Shown: positions 22,401-31,039 of the stretch, piece after piece
How positions within the stretch are numbered: the first letter of the stretch is position 1
Layout of the letters: every line of letters starts with the position of its first letter
DNA from: Euglena gracilis
Taxonomy: Eukaryota; Euglenida; Euglenophyceae; Euglenales
Assembly (NCBI GenBank): GCA_039621445.1
Contig: CP154956.1
Span: forward strand, 18,189,428-18,253,427
Direction: 5' to 3'
DNA length: 64,000 nucleotides
Position numbers and translations under genes: made by a program
Notes under the pieces: generated by a model
Told to the model about the DNA's origin: nothing
Database searches by the model: none
The model's input: only the letters and a program-made list of their open reading frames with translations

Positions 22401-23023
22401 CACCTGAACGGACGGCTGGGAGGTACTCTCCTCTCCAGCCGAAAATCTGCCCCCCCCCCCCAGGAAACCAAAATGCGGCCGCAGGATATTTTGGTGTGGC
22501 AGCCGCTTCAGCATCTCTAGCGTGGTGTGGGCACTCTCCACATTTGTGCCGCAGGCAGGACAGTGGTGGGGGCTGCAAAGGAAAGACGAGGTGATACACA
22601 CCAACCGTATGATACGTATGTCACGCCGCAACCCTTGGAGAATTGTGGAGTTCTTTCAAAAAAAATTCACCCAGGAGGAACAGCGGCTAACAGGAAGCGA
22701 TGGTTATACCAGTGATTGAAATGGGTAAAGCACGTAATAATGTCAGCCAAAAGTCTGTGAGCTGTCGAAGATTCCGATCAATGGCAACCAGAAAGGAAAA
22801 GAAACCACACAGCGTTATGGTTTGCTCAGGGAACAGGGAGCAGAATGAATTCCTGCGCAAATAACATTTCACATGGGGGTTGTGGATGTGAAATGGCCCC
22901 ACGTCCCTGGGCCTTGATGGGGATGACCTTCAGGGCGAATGGGGCGCCGGTCTCTTCCTCCCGCACCTCGTACACGCTGGCCCACACCCCCTCCGTGATG
23001 TGGCTCACCACCCGGCAGCACCA
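16375..23023 (-). CDS. Gene A: NEK-like pseudokinase, split gene (span)
   Basis: Span of a split gene encoding a protein-kinase fold; the exons are listed separately. Domain order on the minus strand is complete from glycine loop to C-lobe: [12 protein letters not shown] and ALKVIP (beta1-3), [15 protein letters not shown] (alphaC/beta4), [17 protein letters not shown] (hinge), [18 protein letters not shown] (catalytic loop), KLTNFGSP (DFG position), [13 protein letters not shown] (APE), [12 protein letters not shown] (helix F), [12 protein letters not shown] (end). [12 protein letters not shown] and the hinge resemble NEK kinases. The VAIK Lys and HRD Asp persist. The catalytic-loop Lys and Asn, the DFG Asp (Asn here) and the alphaC Glu (Thr here) are lost, so phosphotransfer is unlikely. 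No N-terminal exon was found, and two 3' junctions do not resolve, so decay to a pseudogene is possible. Confidence 0.65.
16530..16760 (+). repeat. Composite dispersed repeat, partial copy 2
   Basis: Carries the A/B modules only: 'TTTCTAGTTTCCAAATCACC', 'CGAGTTATTCACGCGCGAAG', GGGTCCAAACTGGGTAGG. The C and D modules are absent. It lies inside gene A, between its last two candidate exons. Confidence 0.75.
16792..16820. repeat. Perfect 13-bp hairpin
   Basis: Arms AGCCCGGCTTCGC and GCGAAGCCGGGCT are separated by CGC. It belongs to a set of GC-rich dyads with a CTTC/GAAG core seen at 41.4, 44.0, 44.1, 51.8 and 51.9 kb. Confidence 0.9.
16985..17044 (-). CDS. Gene A, exon 8a (EVT-HSGLF)
   Basis: Acceptor CGCAG then GCATCGCCCGGGAGGTC reads [18 protein letters not shown], matching [19 protein letters not shown] of gene B. 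Phase fits the preceding exon (G + GC). The 3' limit is unclear: the frame runs on into Pro-rich sequence without a good GT donor. The rest of the motif is found 0.6 kb downstream at 16.4 kb. Confidence 0.5.
17283..17645 (+). other. 120-codon open frame antisense to gene A (hypothetical)
   Basis: An ATG-started plus-strand frame of mixed, non-repetitive composition ([20 protein letters not shown] within it) between gene A exons 7 and 8a. No family was recognised and no splice sites or paralogue were seen. It may be chance. Confidence 0.15.
17809..17914 (-). CDS. Gene A, exon 7 (helix F)
   Basis: Acceptor GCCAG, donor CCAGG|GTGTGTG. Reads [16 protein letters not shown], then [19 protein letters not shown]. 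Gene B has the equivalent exon of 101 bp with the same donor phase. [12 protein letters not shown] corresponds to the NEK-type helix F (WSLGCVLYEL-like). The reading frame at the 5' end does not join cleanly with exon 6. Confidence 0.7.
18420..18600. repeat. AT-rich (ATAC/ATAT)n microsatellite
   Basis: About 180 bp of mixed TATA, ACAT and ACAC steps in the intron between gene A exons 6 and 7. Confidence 0.92.
18665..18808 (-). CDS. Gene A, exon 6 (APE segment)
   Basis: Acceptor CACAG|C; 144 bp against 141 bp in gene B. Reads [17 protein letters not shown], then [11 protein letters not shown] and LPSYDM. PPE stands for the APE motif and YDM for the D-x-W of subdomain IX. The donor is put at CAT|GTGC by analogy with gene B, but the next exon then leaves the frame, so the 3' limit is provisional. 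Confidence 0.7.
19003..19284 (+). repeat. Direct repeat pair with G runs
   Basis: The word GCTATTCGGAACGTTGGTTG followed by AAAACCGAGGGGGG occurs at about 19003-19036 and 19251-19284, with further ATTCGGGGG and TATTTGGGGG words between. Intronic in gene A. It resembles the G-run word repeats at 0.3 and 51 kb. Confidence 0.8.
19425..19537 (-). CDS. Gene A, exon 5b (NFG in place of DFG)
   Basis: Acceptor AAGAG|GTG, strong donor GA|GTAAGT. Reads [20 protein letters not shown] onward to DPALFV. Joined to exon 5a in phase 0 it gives [18 protein letters not shown], which lines up with [19 protein letters not shown] of gene B. The DFG Asp that binds Mg is Asn here. Confidence 0.75.
19809..19846 (-). 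CDS. Gene A, exon 5a (catalytic loop)
   Basis: A 38-bp exon between acceptor CCTCAG|GG and donor GTGCTG|GTGACA. With exon 4 (phase 1) it reads [21 protein letters not shown] is HGD; the catalytic Lys is Arg and the following Asn is replaced (SES for PEN). In gene B the same sequence and the DFG region share one exon, so gene A has an extra intron here. Confidence 0.75.
20465..20601 (-). CDS. Gene A, exon 4 (hinge to helix E)
   Basis: Exactly 137 bp, as in gene B, with acceptor CCCAG|G and donor GAAG|GTGTGA. Reads [19 protein letters not shown], then [12 protein letters not shown]. This is the hinge and helices D-E of a kinase; SGTLARYL corresponds to the usual GGDL region. Phases 2 and 1 match gene B. 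Confidence 0.82.
20693..20826. repeat. TGCAAAAAAA minisatellite
   Basis: About 13 units of TGCA followed by 4-7 A. The same word recurs in smaller clusters at 4.2, 21.1, 42.5, 43.2, 44.8 and 45.2 kb, on either strand. The Lys/Asn-rich frame is an artefact. Confidence 0.95.
21128..21220. repeat. TGCAAAAA repeat cluster
   Basis: Six to seven spaced TGCAAAAAA / TGCAAATT words in the gene A intron between exons 3 and 4. Confidence 0.8.
21280..21558 (+). repeat. Direct repeats around a MITE-like interior
   Basis: GGTGCCTTGTGCTATGGGG ... CATAGCAGGGGGG at the left and GGTGCCTTGTGCTGTTGC ... ATAGCAGGGGGG at the right enclose the 'CCTGCCGACGCAGCC' ... CTTCGGCGCC block of the hAT-like family. No 8-bp duplication was identified, so the element limits are unknown. 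Confidence 0.5.
22021..22084 (-). CDS. Gene A, exon 3 (beta4-beta5)
   Basis: A 64-bp exon: acceptor CCGAAG|TC, donor TCCA|GTGTGCC. Spliced in phase it reads [18 protein letters not shown], then [11 protein letters not shown]. The same donor, CCA|GTGTGCC, is used in gene B, where this segment is fused with the alphaC exon. Confidence 0.72.
22469..22572 (-). CDS. Gene A, exon 2 (alphaC)
   Basis: Acceptor TTTGCAG|C, donor TTTTG|GTTTCC, 104 bp. Reads [18 protein letters not shown], then [20 protein letters not shown] aligns with gene [15 protein letters not shown] and with the kinase pattern EVxLLxxLxHPNIV; the alphaC Glu position is Thr in both. Phase with exon 1 was not resolved. Confidence 0.7.
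22903..23023 (-). CDS. Gene A, exon 1 found (glycine loop and VAIK)
   Basis: Acceptor GCCAG, probable donor GGAC|GTGGGG. Reads [17 protein letters not shown], then [17 protein letters not shown]. This is the kinase beta1-beta3 segment: a reduced glycine loop (only one Gly) and the VAIK Lys in ALKV. The upstream N-terminal exon equivalent to 57.7 kb of gene B was not found. TTTATTAAGACC lies just 5' of the exon. Confidence 0.75.
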
Positions 23024-23049
23024 CTGGCCGGAAAGCGGCACCGCTCCAG

Positions 23050-24690
23050 ACGTTTATTAAGACCGAATGCATATGTGTTACGTAAATGGTATATCTGCAT
23101 ATGTACGCCAGTGTTTCTCCTCGGAGCAGGGATGAAACGTCATTTTCGTCCCGTGCGAATTAAAATGCAAAAATGGAGGAAAATGGATTGGGAGGTTCGT
23201 GAAACTCTGGACCCACAAACTGCAACTGTGAATTAACCTGGCTTGTTCTCGCGCCCATGTAATCAGAGAAATGACATACAATACGTACATTATCTTTGTC
23301 CGGCAACAGTACAGTGATGGTTGGAGGTGTCGGTTCTCGGTGCTGATGACAGCCGCACACTGAAGTTGGGGCCATACAACGCCGTGTCTGTGCACGTGGA
23401 TCCATATCAATAAAGCCGAAAGATGGAAAATCAGAAATGATCAACAAACTTACGGACCAAATCAACAAACCGGACCAACTCCTGCCTTCCTCAAGAAATC
23501 GAGGACAACGTTCAGACAGCACTACATTCCATCCCACGTTTTCCAAACACGTGTTCAGACACGTCGCAAAAAGTGCACCACAGGCCTAGGTGATACGATC
23601 TGTGAAATTGTTTTGGGTTCAAGTAACATGAATGCCTCTGATGGGACCTATATCGGCATTAATCCATCTGGTGGATAACCATTGAAATGCAAGAATTGCA
23701 GACCAGTAATATGATTTCGACTGTCAGAGATAAAGATACAATCACACAAAAAGCTGGAAATGGTTTAGACTGTATGCATATAATAAATTTACACTTCTTG
23801 GATGCCAACAACACACAAGAAACAGAAAAAAACAAAAACCATAAAATAACATGTCAACAATATAATAAAGAAATAAACATTTAAACAACCAAAAAATTGA
23901 TCGAAACATACAAAATAACCAATGGCAATGCAATTGCTCATCCAAATCTAACAAGGCATAATATGAGAGGGCATGGCGAGACGAAATGTTTTTGTTGCTT
24001 TGGAAATGGAGAGCCCATTTCCCAGAGAGAAATGGAGATGGAAAGCCATTGACCAATCAAATTAGCAGAGTCTGAAACCTGACGTTGATAAATTGGTTTG
24101 TCAGATCTCTTTCAGGAAAAATGGACAAAAAATGGCCACATTTTGGCAAAAATGGGCCGAGTTCGGGAGAAAAAAATGATTTCTGGCATCCTGGACCATC
24201 GCACGTCCACCCAAAACGTCAAAAAATGCGTTTTTCGACTTTTTTGAACCTGTTCGATCCTCGGATCGACCGTTGGCCGTCCCTTAGGCCTAAGGGCGGA
24301 CCTCAAGGGAGGGGGAAAAAATTCCCGTCCATTATGGACCGCCCTGGTCAAACTCTGACCCTCCCAGAATGACCCCAAACCCCTGCATAAGCAATTTTGT
24401 GGCAAAATATGGTACAAATGGCATTCTTTGATAATGTTCGGTCACATGAAAAAAAACTGTGGTGGCATTTTGCAGCCGAAAATCGTCCCCAGTGTCTCTG
24501 ACGAGGGGGGTGTCGCTTGGTTGGTCGGCGGGGTTATTCGGAGAGAAGGGGAGGGGGTTTAAGCTTGAGGGAGCGAAGCCGTCTCATATGGGCCCCCCAG
24601 CCGACCCACTGCCACCACGGTGCCGACCACGCTGTGGCCGGCCTCCGTCTCCGTCTCCGTCTCCGGTGTAATTGTGCCGCGGCGGCGGGG
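23050..24690. other. Unassigned sequence 5' of gene A
   Basis: Mostly moderate or AT-rich DNA with no recognised exon or mobile element. The expected gene A promoter and first exon may lie here or further 5' (higher coordinates) but could not be identified. Confidence 0.4.
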
Positions 24691-24696
24691 TGGTGG

Positions 24697-24847
<151 letters not shown>

Positions 24848-24935
24848 GGATATGACAAGACTTCTCATGGCCAGGGCCCTGCCCCACCTCCCCCTCCCCC
24901 CGACCTGCCAAACCTTTTTCTTGACTTCAGCAACT

Positions 24936-25107
24936 CCCTGGTGTTGTTGGTGTTGTTGCTGTTGTTGTTGTTGCTGCTGCTGCTGCTGCTTGATGATGAT
25001 GATGATGATGAGGATGAGGATGATGATGATGATGATGATGATTCTTATTATTATTATTATCATCATCATCATCATCATCATCATCATCGTCATCATCATC
25101 GTCGTCG

Positions 25108-25149
<42 letters not shown>

Positions 25150-25205
25150 GCATCATCATCATCATCATCATCATCCTCATCATCATCATTATTATTATTA
25201 TACGA
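24936..25205. repeat. Compound triplet array (GTT/GCT/GAT/CAT/ATT)
   Basis: GTTGTT, GCT and GAT units pass abruptly into ATT and then CAT units for 130 bp with CGT and CAG variants. Poly-His, poly-Asp and poly-Met frames result and are not coding. A further ACT array lies at 25378-25420. Confidence 0.95.
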
Positions 25206-25429
25206 TAATTATTTCTATTCGGGATGGTTCACCCCAGTAGGTATAGGTACGCTGTTCCGCCAGGGTTCGGGACCTAGTTTATTGAGAGTGGCCAAACCCC
25301 AAACGGGGGGGGGTGTCGGAGTTTCGGTCCGACCGTCCCGGTAGGAGCTACCACGGGCCAAAAATAGGGGACTCCTGAGTACTACTACTACCACTACTGT
25401 TACTACTACTTGTACTAAATACAAATAAT

Positions 25430-26140
25430 AATAAAGAATTTTTCCCGGGTCGGTCGACCCGATCTGATGTGAAACTCTCCACAGGTCAGGGGGTGGGGTC
25501 CCTCCGTTGGACGGCATGGGTCCTGGGCCGTGACTGCACACGGTGGGTGCAACTGGGGGTTGGACCTCAAATTTGTGGACTTGTGCGTTTTCGGGGCCTG
25601 GCACCCTGTGGGGCCTTCTGGGGGTCAAAAATCGATTTTTTTTGAAAATTACTCAAACCTGATGGGGAACTGCACGGACCCACCCGGGGACCCAAACCAA
25701 CCATGGGGACCCCCAAATGGCCTGAATACACCCCACATACCCGGCCCCTGCGGACCGTTTTGGGGCCCGTGCGAGGCCCCCCAGAAGGGGTTGCCACAGA
25801 ACTTGGCCGTTTTTCAGCCTTCCGGGGGTCAAAAAATCGATCTTCGAAAATTGGTGCGGAGGTGTGGCAATCATTTGGGCACTATTCCTTTGGACACTGC
25901 GCACTTGCGCACAAATGCGAGGGGACTTTACCTCTTCCACCCTGATCCTTCACTGACCCTGCCCCCTTTTTCCCAAAACACACCACCAATGGCAACGAGC
26001 TCCAGGAATGTGCCATTCACACGAGGCGCGCCAATGCACAGACCCCGCCACGTGCACTGCGATGAGAGGTTACCTAGGACCCGGGGGGGTTCGGACTCAC
26101 CCACCCACCCTCTGCCCCCCCCCCCTTTGGGTTGGGGGGA
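25430..26140. other. Unassigned sequence
   Basis: Mixed G/C-run DNA next to the large TIR elements. No exon or terminal repeat was recognised. Confidence 0.4.
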
Positions 26141-26146
26141 CCCACT

Positions 26147-27754
26147 CTTAGGCGGCGCATCTCGCACTTAAACTTTTTTTCTTTGACGATGTTCTCAAAT
26201 GAGCACATCGACATTTTTTTTCTCGAAAATGACAAGTTATGACCCCAAAAACCCAAAAAAATGTAATCAGGGTGTGATGGGGTGCCCCAGGCGCGGAGAT
26301 GAAAGCAGGGACTTTGGCAAACAAGGTGCCTGAGAGCAGGTGCCAACACAAAACACCCAGCAGGTGTGTTTAGAATCCTCCAATGGCTGTCTCATTAACT
26401 TAGGATGTTGACTGAACGATTTGGTGAGGTGTGCCTGAAGCCTGAAGCGATACCCTGAAACTTGGCTCTGTGAGGAATTGGTGGTTGGGTGGGCAAATGC
26501 GAAAATGGACGGTGTGCGCAAATGCGCACACCAACCATTTGTGCAGAGGTGAAAAGGACCATATGTGCCAGCTGAAATTGATGTGTTTGTAAAATTGGAC
26601 AAATGGTTGGTTTGTGAAAATGTGCAAAAACAGACTTTTGGGTCGGTTTGCGCATCTGCGCACAACAACCTCTTGTGCAACTTAACACACGTACTATTTA
26701 GGGCGTGTGGCACCATTGCAGTTTAGAAATCCTTAAATGCGAGGTATTCTGTAGACTTTAAACACAACCAAAAGACCAGCCTGCGGGCTCGAAGTTGGGC
26801 ATCCACAATTGAACCTGTGAAAAAAACATTTCTTGGCCCACTTTGAGTACAACACCTCCACAATCTGCTCTCCTCCTGTTTCGATCCATATCTTGTCTCA
26901 GAAGTCCCTGTTGCCAAGGCTTCAAAATGAAAAAGAATTTTGGTTGGTGTCCTCAATTATAAAAAGTAACCAATTTCAATGGTTGAGGTGCGCATTCGCG
27001 CACACCAACCACCCAAACATTCCAGCAACATTCAAAAGAGTGGTCCAGCACCACAGGAATACAAGGGAAATCATATCGCATTCGTTTTCCAGCTCCAAAC
27101 ACACTGCCATAGGCTCTTGGTTTGTTTTAAAATGGTCGGTGCGCACATCGACATCATTTATGCTGTTGTGTGGGTGCCACGGAGCCTTAAACATCAGTGG
27201 GGCACTGATGGACAACTTGCCACTGAACCAAATTAGTAATTGGTAGCAGTCGTCCTGTGCTTTTTTTCACCCATCATCAACCCCCAGTGGTAGAATTCGC
27301 GAACATTCCATTGTTTATGTGGCATGTGCACTTCCACTCCTTTCGTGACCAGCTTCAAAAACCTCCACAACGCGCCGCAAAACTTCAGAAAGCAAGCAAA
27401 GGGATGGACCTGCCACCGCACCTCCAGAACACCACCTGGCGCTGGCAGTTGTCACACAGGTAATGGGGGGAGGCAGTGCTGGTGCTTTGGTGATTTTGTC
27501 GGTGATTTTTAACTTTGGGGGGATAGGTCCGGGGGTTTTCGGGGAATTCCGACCTCAAAAAAAAAAACAGCAAAAAACATGTAATTCCTGGGAGAGACGG
27601 TGCCAAAAACGAGTAATCGCTCGTCTTTTGTCCAATCCTGCTCCCTCTCGCTCTCACCCCTTGCAACGCCGGCGCTCAAATTGGTTTTTGGTCGATGTGC
27701 GAAAATGCGCTCATCGACCAAGAAAAAGCTCAAATGCGAGATGCGCCGCCTAAG
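26147..27754. mobile_element. 1608-bp TIR element, CTTAGGCGG family
   Basis: Left end CTTAGGCGGCGCATCTCGCA and right end in reverse complement CTTAGGCGGCGCATCTCGCA are identical over the first 20 bases; the similarity then extends imperfectly over about 70 bp through 'CTTTTT' and a GATGAGCGCA / AATGAGCACATCGAC segment. A perfect 5-bp duplication CCACT flanks it (26142-26146, 27755-27759). The interior holds TGCGCA-rich palindromes (26515-26540, 26990-27010) and short minus-strand open frames (for example 27233-27421), none recognisable as transposase. The subterminal part (26260-26390) is related to 27930-28055 of the adjacent element. Confidence 0.88.
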
Positions 27755-28199
27755 CCACTTTTGGGGGGTCAATTGTGGGTCAATTGTCCAGAAAAAATTT
27801 TCGGCGCTTTGAACGGTAGGGTCTTAGCCGGCCTAACTCGCACTCAGCTTTGAAAGTGACTGTAAATCTGCGCCGACGCGCAAATCCAAAAAATCTTTCC
27901 ATTTTCGAACACCGTGGCCTGATACTCAGGACGTCTGAAAAAAGTGTCTCCCTGCACCCAGGGCCTGGGGACGAAAGCAACGACTTGGAACTCCACGGAG
28001 CGCTCCCGGGGCCCAGTGTGCATGAACACAAAGCGGCGGGTGATGAAACGGGGGATTTCATTGTGCACTTGCGCTTTGGCGCAATTTTTTTTCATTACAA
28101 AAAATAAAACCATTTACACTTTGGCGCAAATTTTTTACTTTTTTGCAATTCAACATGTGTGACCATTGCCGCACTTGCACAACAATAACAACATATGTT

Positions 28200-28593
28200 T
28201 CCATTGCGCCAGAAATGGGTAGGCTCATGAAGAATGGAAATTTAAGACTTATATTGCGCCAAAGTGCAATATAAATACAATTTTCAAAATTGCAAAAGCA
28301 ACATGGCTTGCGCCGAAGCGCAAATATAACTGTTTAAAACTTATCTCACAACGGAGGGAGAGAAAGGCCCTGGTAGAGTATGAACACCAGAGGGGATAGA
28401 GAACAAAATGTGGAACAGGGGGACGGAAGCCTACTCTCAGGCACGTTGACTTAAAATTGGTCAACATTGCGCGTTGGCGCAAGAGCCACGCTGCTTTGCG
28501 ATTTTTGAAAAGTGCATTTCTATTGCACTTTGGTGCAATGTAACTCTTAAATTTCTATTCTTCATAAGCCTACCCATTGCGCTGTGGAGCAAC
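28200..28593. repeat. Long hairpin 1 (arms about 130 bp)
   Basis: Left arm 28200-28332 and right arm 28458-28593 are inverted copies; shared words include 'AATGGGTAGGCT-ATGAAGAAT', AAATTTAAGA, CCAAAGTGCAATA and TTGCGCC. The loop is about 125 bp. The arms contain smaller TTGCGCCAA-type dyads. Confidence 0.82.
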
Positions 28594-28599
28594 AGTTAT

Positions 28600-29250
28600 C
28601 AATATTTAATTTCTCATTTTTATCACTGCGGGTGAGAGAGCAGTCCTGGAAGCATCTCATTACCAGAGCGAACAGGGCCAAGGTGGAGGGAAGCCTTGCC
28701 TGGGGCAGGAAGCCAACCCCCTGGTCTGTGGAAACAACCACCAACTTCTTGATATCCAGACATGTCTTGTCCTATGCGTTGTAAACCCAACTTCCAGTGC
28801 CGGAGGTTCCACCCACTTGCCTCGCAGTTAAGCGTGCCTGAGGGGCCCTTCTTTTTGGCCGACTTTTGAAAGTCGGAAAATTTCTGTTTCGAAAATGAAT
28901 AGCAGATGAACCCTGGGAATCGGAGCCGAGGAAACAGTTTTGGGCGCCGAAAAAGTGTTTTAAAGAAGCTCGTCACCCCCCTTTCCTCGCCCAAGATTTG
29001 AAGCACACAACTTTGGGGATGAGCGAATGGAATTGAGAAATCGAAAGGGTCCATGAACAACAGCGGAGAAGGGAAGACATGCCGACACACCTTTTTTCGG
29101 TAATTTGCAACCCACCAGACAGCCACATCACACCGGGCAGATGGAGGGCATTGATCAGCCGAAAAAGGTCTTTCTGTCAACATCCCAAAAAACCCCACTT
29201 TGCGCACTGAGTGCAAGGTCACTCAGGCTCCACACCCTACCGCCCACGAT
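28600..29250 (+). repeat. Dispersed repeat R1, copy 2
   Basis: Partner of 5870-6540 (same order of shared words, same strand). Here it lies inside the 2969-bp TIR element. Confidence 0.75.
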
Positions 29251-29274
29251 TTGTCACCCACTTCCTTACCGGAG

Positions 29275-29530
29275 CGATGTAACGGCCTACGCATCCGCGT
29301 TCCGGTGAATGCCGACGCGATGCCACGCGTAGGGTTGCCACGCGTAGGGTAGCGATTCTGGTATCCATTCGGCCACGCCAGCCGATGCGCCGATCGATGC
29401 GACTGGAAAGCAGAAGGCCGTGCCGAAAACCGGAAATCGTGCTTTGGCTCCTGGCTCGAGATGGGTGTTCGGTCCCTTCCCGCGTCTCAACCGCAGTCGC
29501 GAAACCGCCCGTGCGTGAGCACGGGCTTTC
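29275..29530. other. GC-rich island of foreign composition
   Basis: About 255 bp rich in CG dinucleotides, with no G/C runs, and with the direct word ACGCGTAGGGT twice (near 29325 and 29340). Composition recalls bacterial DNA and differs from everything around it. Frames are open on both strands but short, and no protein family was recognised. Its edges fall within the TIR element between R1 and hairpin 2. Confidence 0.45.
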
Positions 29531-29682
29531 GTGCTTGTCTTATTGTAACAGCCACTCCCTCCCCAGTGCCTGAATAGTTCAAAAGCACCAACTGAGCTTC
29601 AGGCACAGCAGCCCTCAAACACCCCTCATCATTCTCACACAGCACGAACACATTCAAATGAATCTGCCATTTAAAAGGACAT

Positions 29683-30150
29683 TGCGCTTAAGTGCAAATT
29701 TTTAACTTGCACTTAAGCGCAAGGTAAATTTTTGCCCTTAAGCGCAAGTTAAAACAGAAGCGTTTATGGGAGTCCCTCTGATGTGTTACGGTGTGTCGGG
29801 GCCCCTCTCGTCACGGCCAGAGTCAGGGCTTGGTGAGGAAATACATTGTGCCGAAGCTTACATAATGCACTGCTTGTTCATTCAGATTACACGCCAGCCG
29901 CCTGTTTGCACTTCTCATTTTTATTGTATGATGTTTTGCGCTTCGGCGCAATGTATTTCCTCACCAAACCCGCACACTGGCCGTGCAGAGAGGGGCCCCC
30001 AACACACCGTAACACATCAGAGGGACCCCCATATACTCAGGGGCTTCTGTTTTCAGACACTTGCGCTTAAGCGCAATTTTTTTTACATTGCGGTTAAGCG
30101 CAAGTTAAAAATTTGCGATTAAGCGCAATGTCCATAACCGATTAAGCGCA
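29683..30150. repeat. Long hairpin 2 (arms about 180 bp)
   Basis: Left arm 29683-29857 and right arm about 29936-30150 are near-perfect inverted copies: GTCCCTCTGATGTGTTACGG, 'GGCCCCTCT', 'TTGGTGAGGAAATACATTG' and GCCGAAGC occur in both. The outer parts are multiple TTGCGCTTAAGCGCAA dyads. The loop is about 78 bp. The outer right arm carries an internal duplication of TTAAGCGCAATGTCCATAACC. Confidence 0.9.
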
Positions 30151-30259
30151 ATGTCCATAACCATTGCCTTCTGTGCCCGGCAGTGTGGGGCCTGGCGTTG
30201 CTCACCAGACGTTGGGACAGGTCCTTGGGCTTGCCCTCAATCCCCCCCCAACCCCCCCA

Positions 30260-30791
30260 CCTGGGTGGTTCCCACTGTACCGCTCCTCGCAATTCAAGCA
30301 CCCAGGGATCACAACTCTGTGACATGCCGTTTTTTCCAACTTTTCAAGACGTGTGTGCAGAGTCCACCCTCTGGACGCCTTAGCAGGCAACCCTTAACTG
30401 ACACATCGCCGAGCCCAAAAAAAAGCAACAAAAAGGCCAAATTACACCCAGCCTGTGTAGCACCATCTGGGGAACACAGTCAAGGCTTCAAAAACAAGGG
30501 ACTCGCAACGGGGGGTATTGGCACTTTTTTGGGAAAATTCACGTGTCCCGGCGTTCAAAGTCAGGTATTTGAACCTATTTCAAAATGGTGCACAGGCTGA
30601 AAAACACCCAAATTGGGCCTGTTCCCCAGGTCCCAAATTCGGCAAATGATGCACACGCCACCGTGGAGGGTCTCCGCGGAACCAGAGGGTCAAAAGGGTG
30701 GGTTTCACCGCCGGGTTTCAAAAAGATCAAAAATCTGCGCCAAAGCGCAAGCTAAAAATCAAAACCTTAAGTGCGAGTTTGGCCTCCTAAG
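30260..30791 (-). repeat. Dispersed repeat R2, copy 2 (with empty site)
   Basis: Reverse-orientation partner of 6774-7740. At 30461-30465 it has one CACCA (TGGTG on the other strand) between flanks that match both sides of the 285-bp element at 7 kb, so it preserves the pre-insertion site. Confidence 0.75.
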
Positions 30792-31039
30792 AGGGTATGT
30801 CCAGGTGCTTTTATTCAACGTTCGCATCGCCCCTTTACCATCATTAGCCCGGGGCCCGGGGTATCCCCGGCTTTGGGTATGGAGACCTCTGTCTTTGCAG
30901 AGGCAGAGTTACTGGGTGCATTCCATTGCCAATTGGACCGGGAACGCAAACAGGTGTATGATGCATTGCACACCCCGTGAAGAATGGGATAAATTGGTCA
31001 TTGTGTGTCGCGCCTGAACAGGGGGGGGGTTCAACCCCT

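Larger units (their letters stand above)
27823..30791. mobile_element. 2969-bp TIR element, same family
   Basis: Left end CTTAGCCGGCCTAACTCGCA and right end (reverse complement) CTTAGGAGGCCAAACTCGCA form imperfect TIRs followed on both sides by TCTGCGCC / TTTGGCGCAGA words. A perfect 5-bp duplication AGGGT flanks the element (27818-27822 and 30792-30796). Inside, in order: a hairpin of about 130-bp arms (28200-28593), repeat R1 (28600-29250), a GC-rich island (29275-29530), a hairpin of about 180-bp arms (29683-30150), and repeat R2 (30260-30791). No transposase was recognised, so it appears non-autonomous. It starts only 68 bp after the 1608-bp element. Confidence 0.82.
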
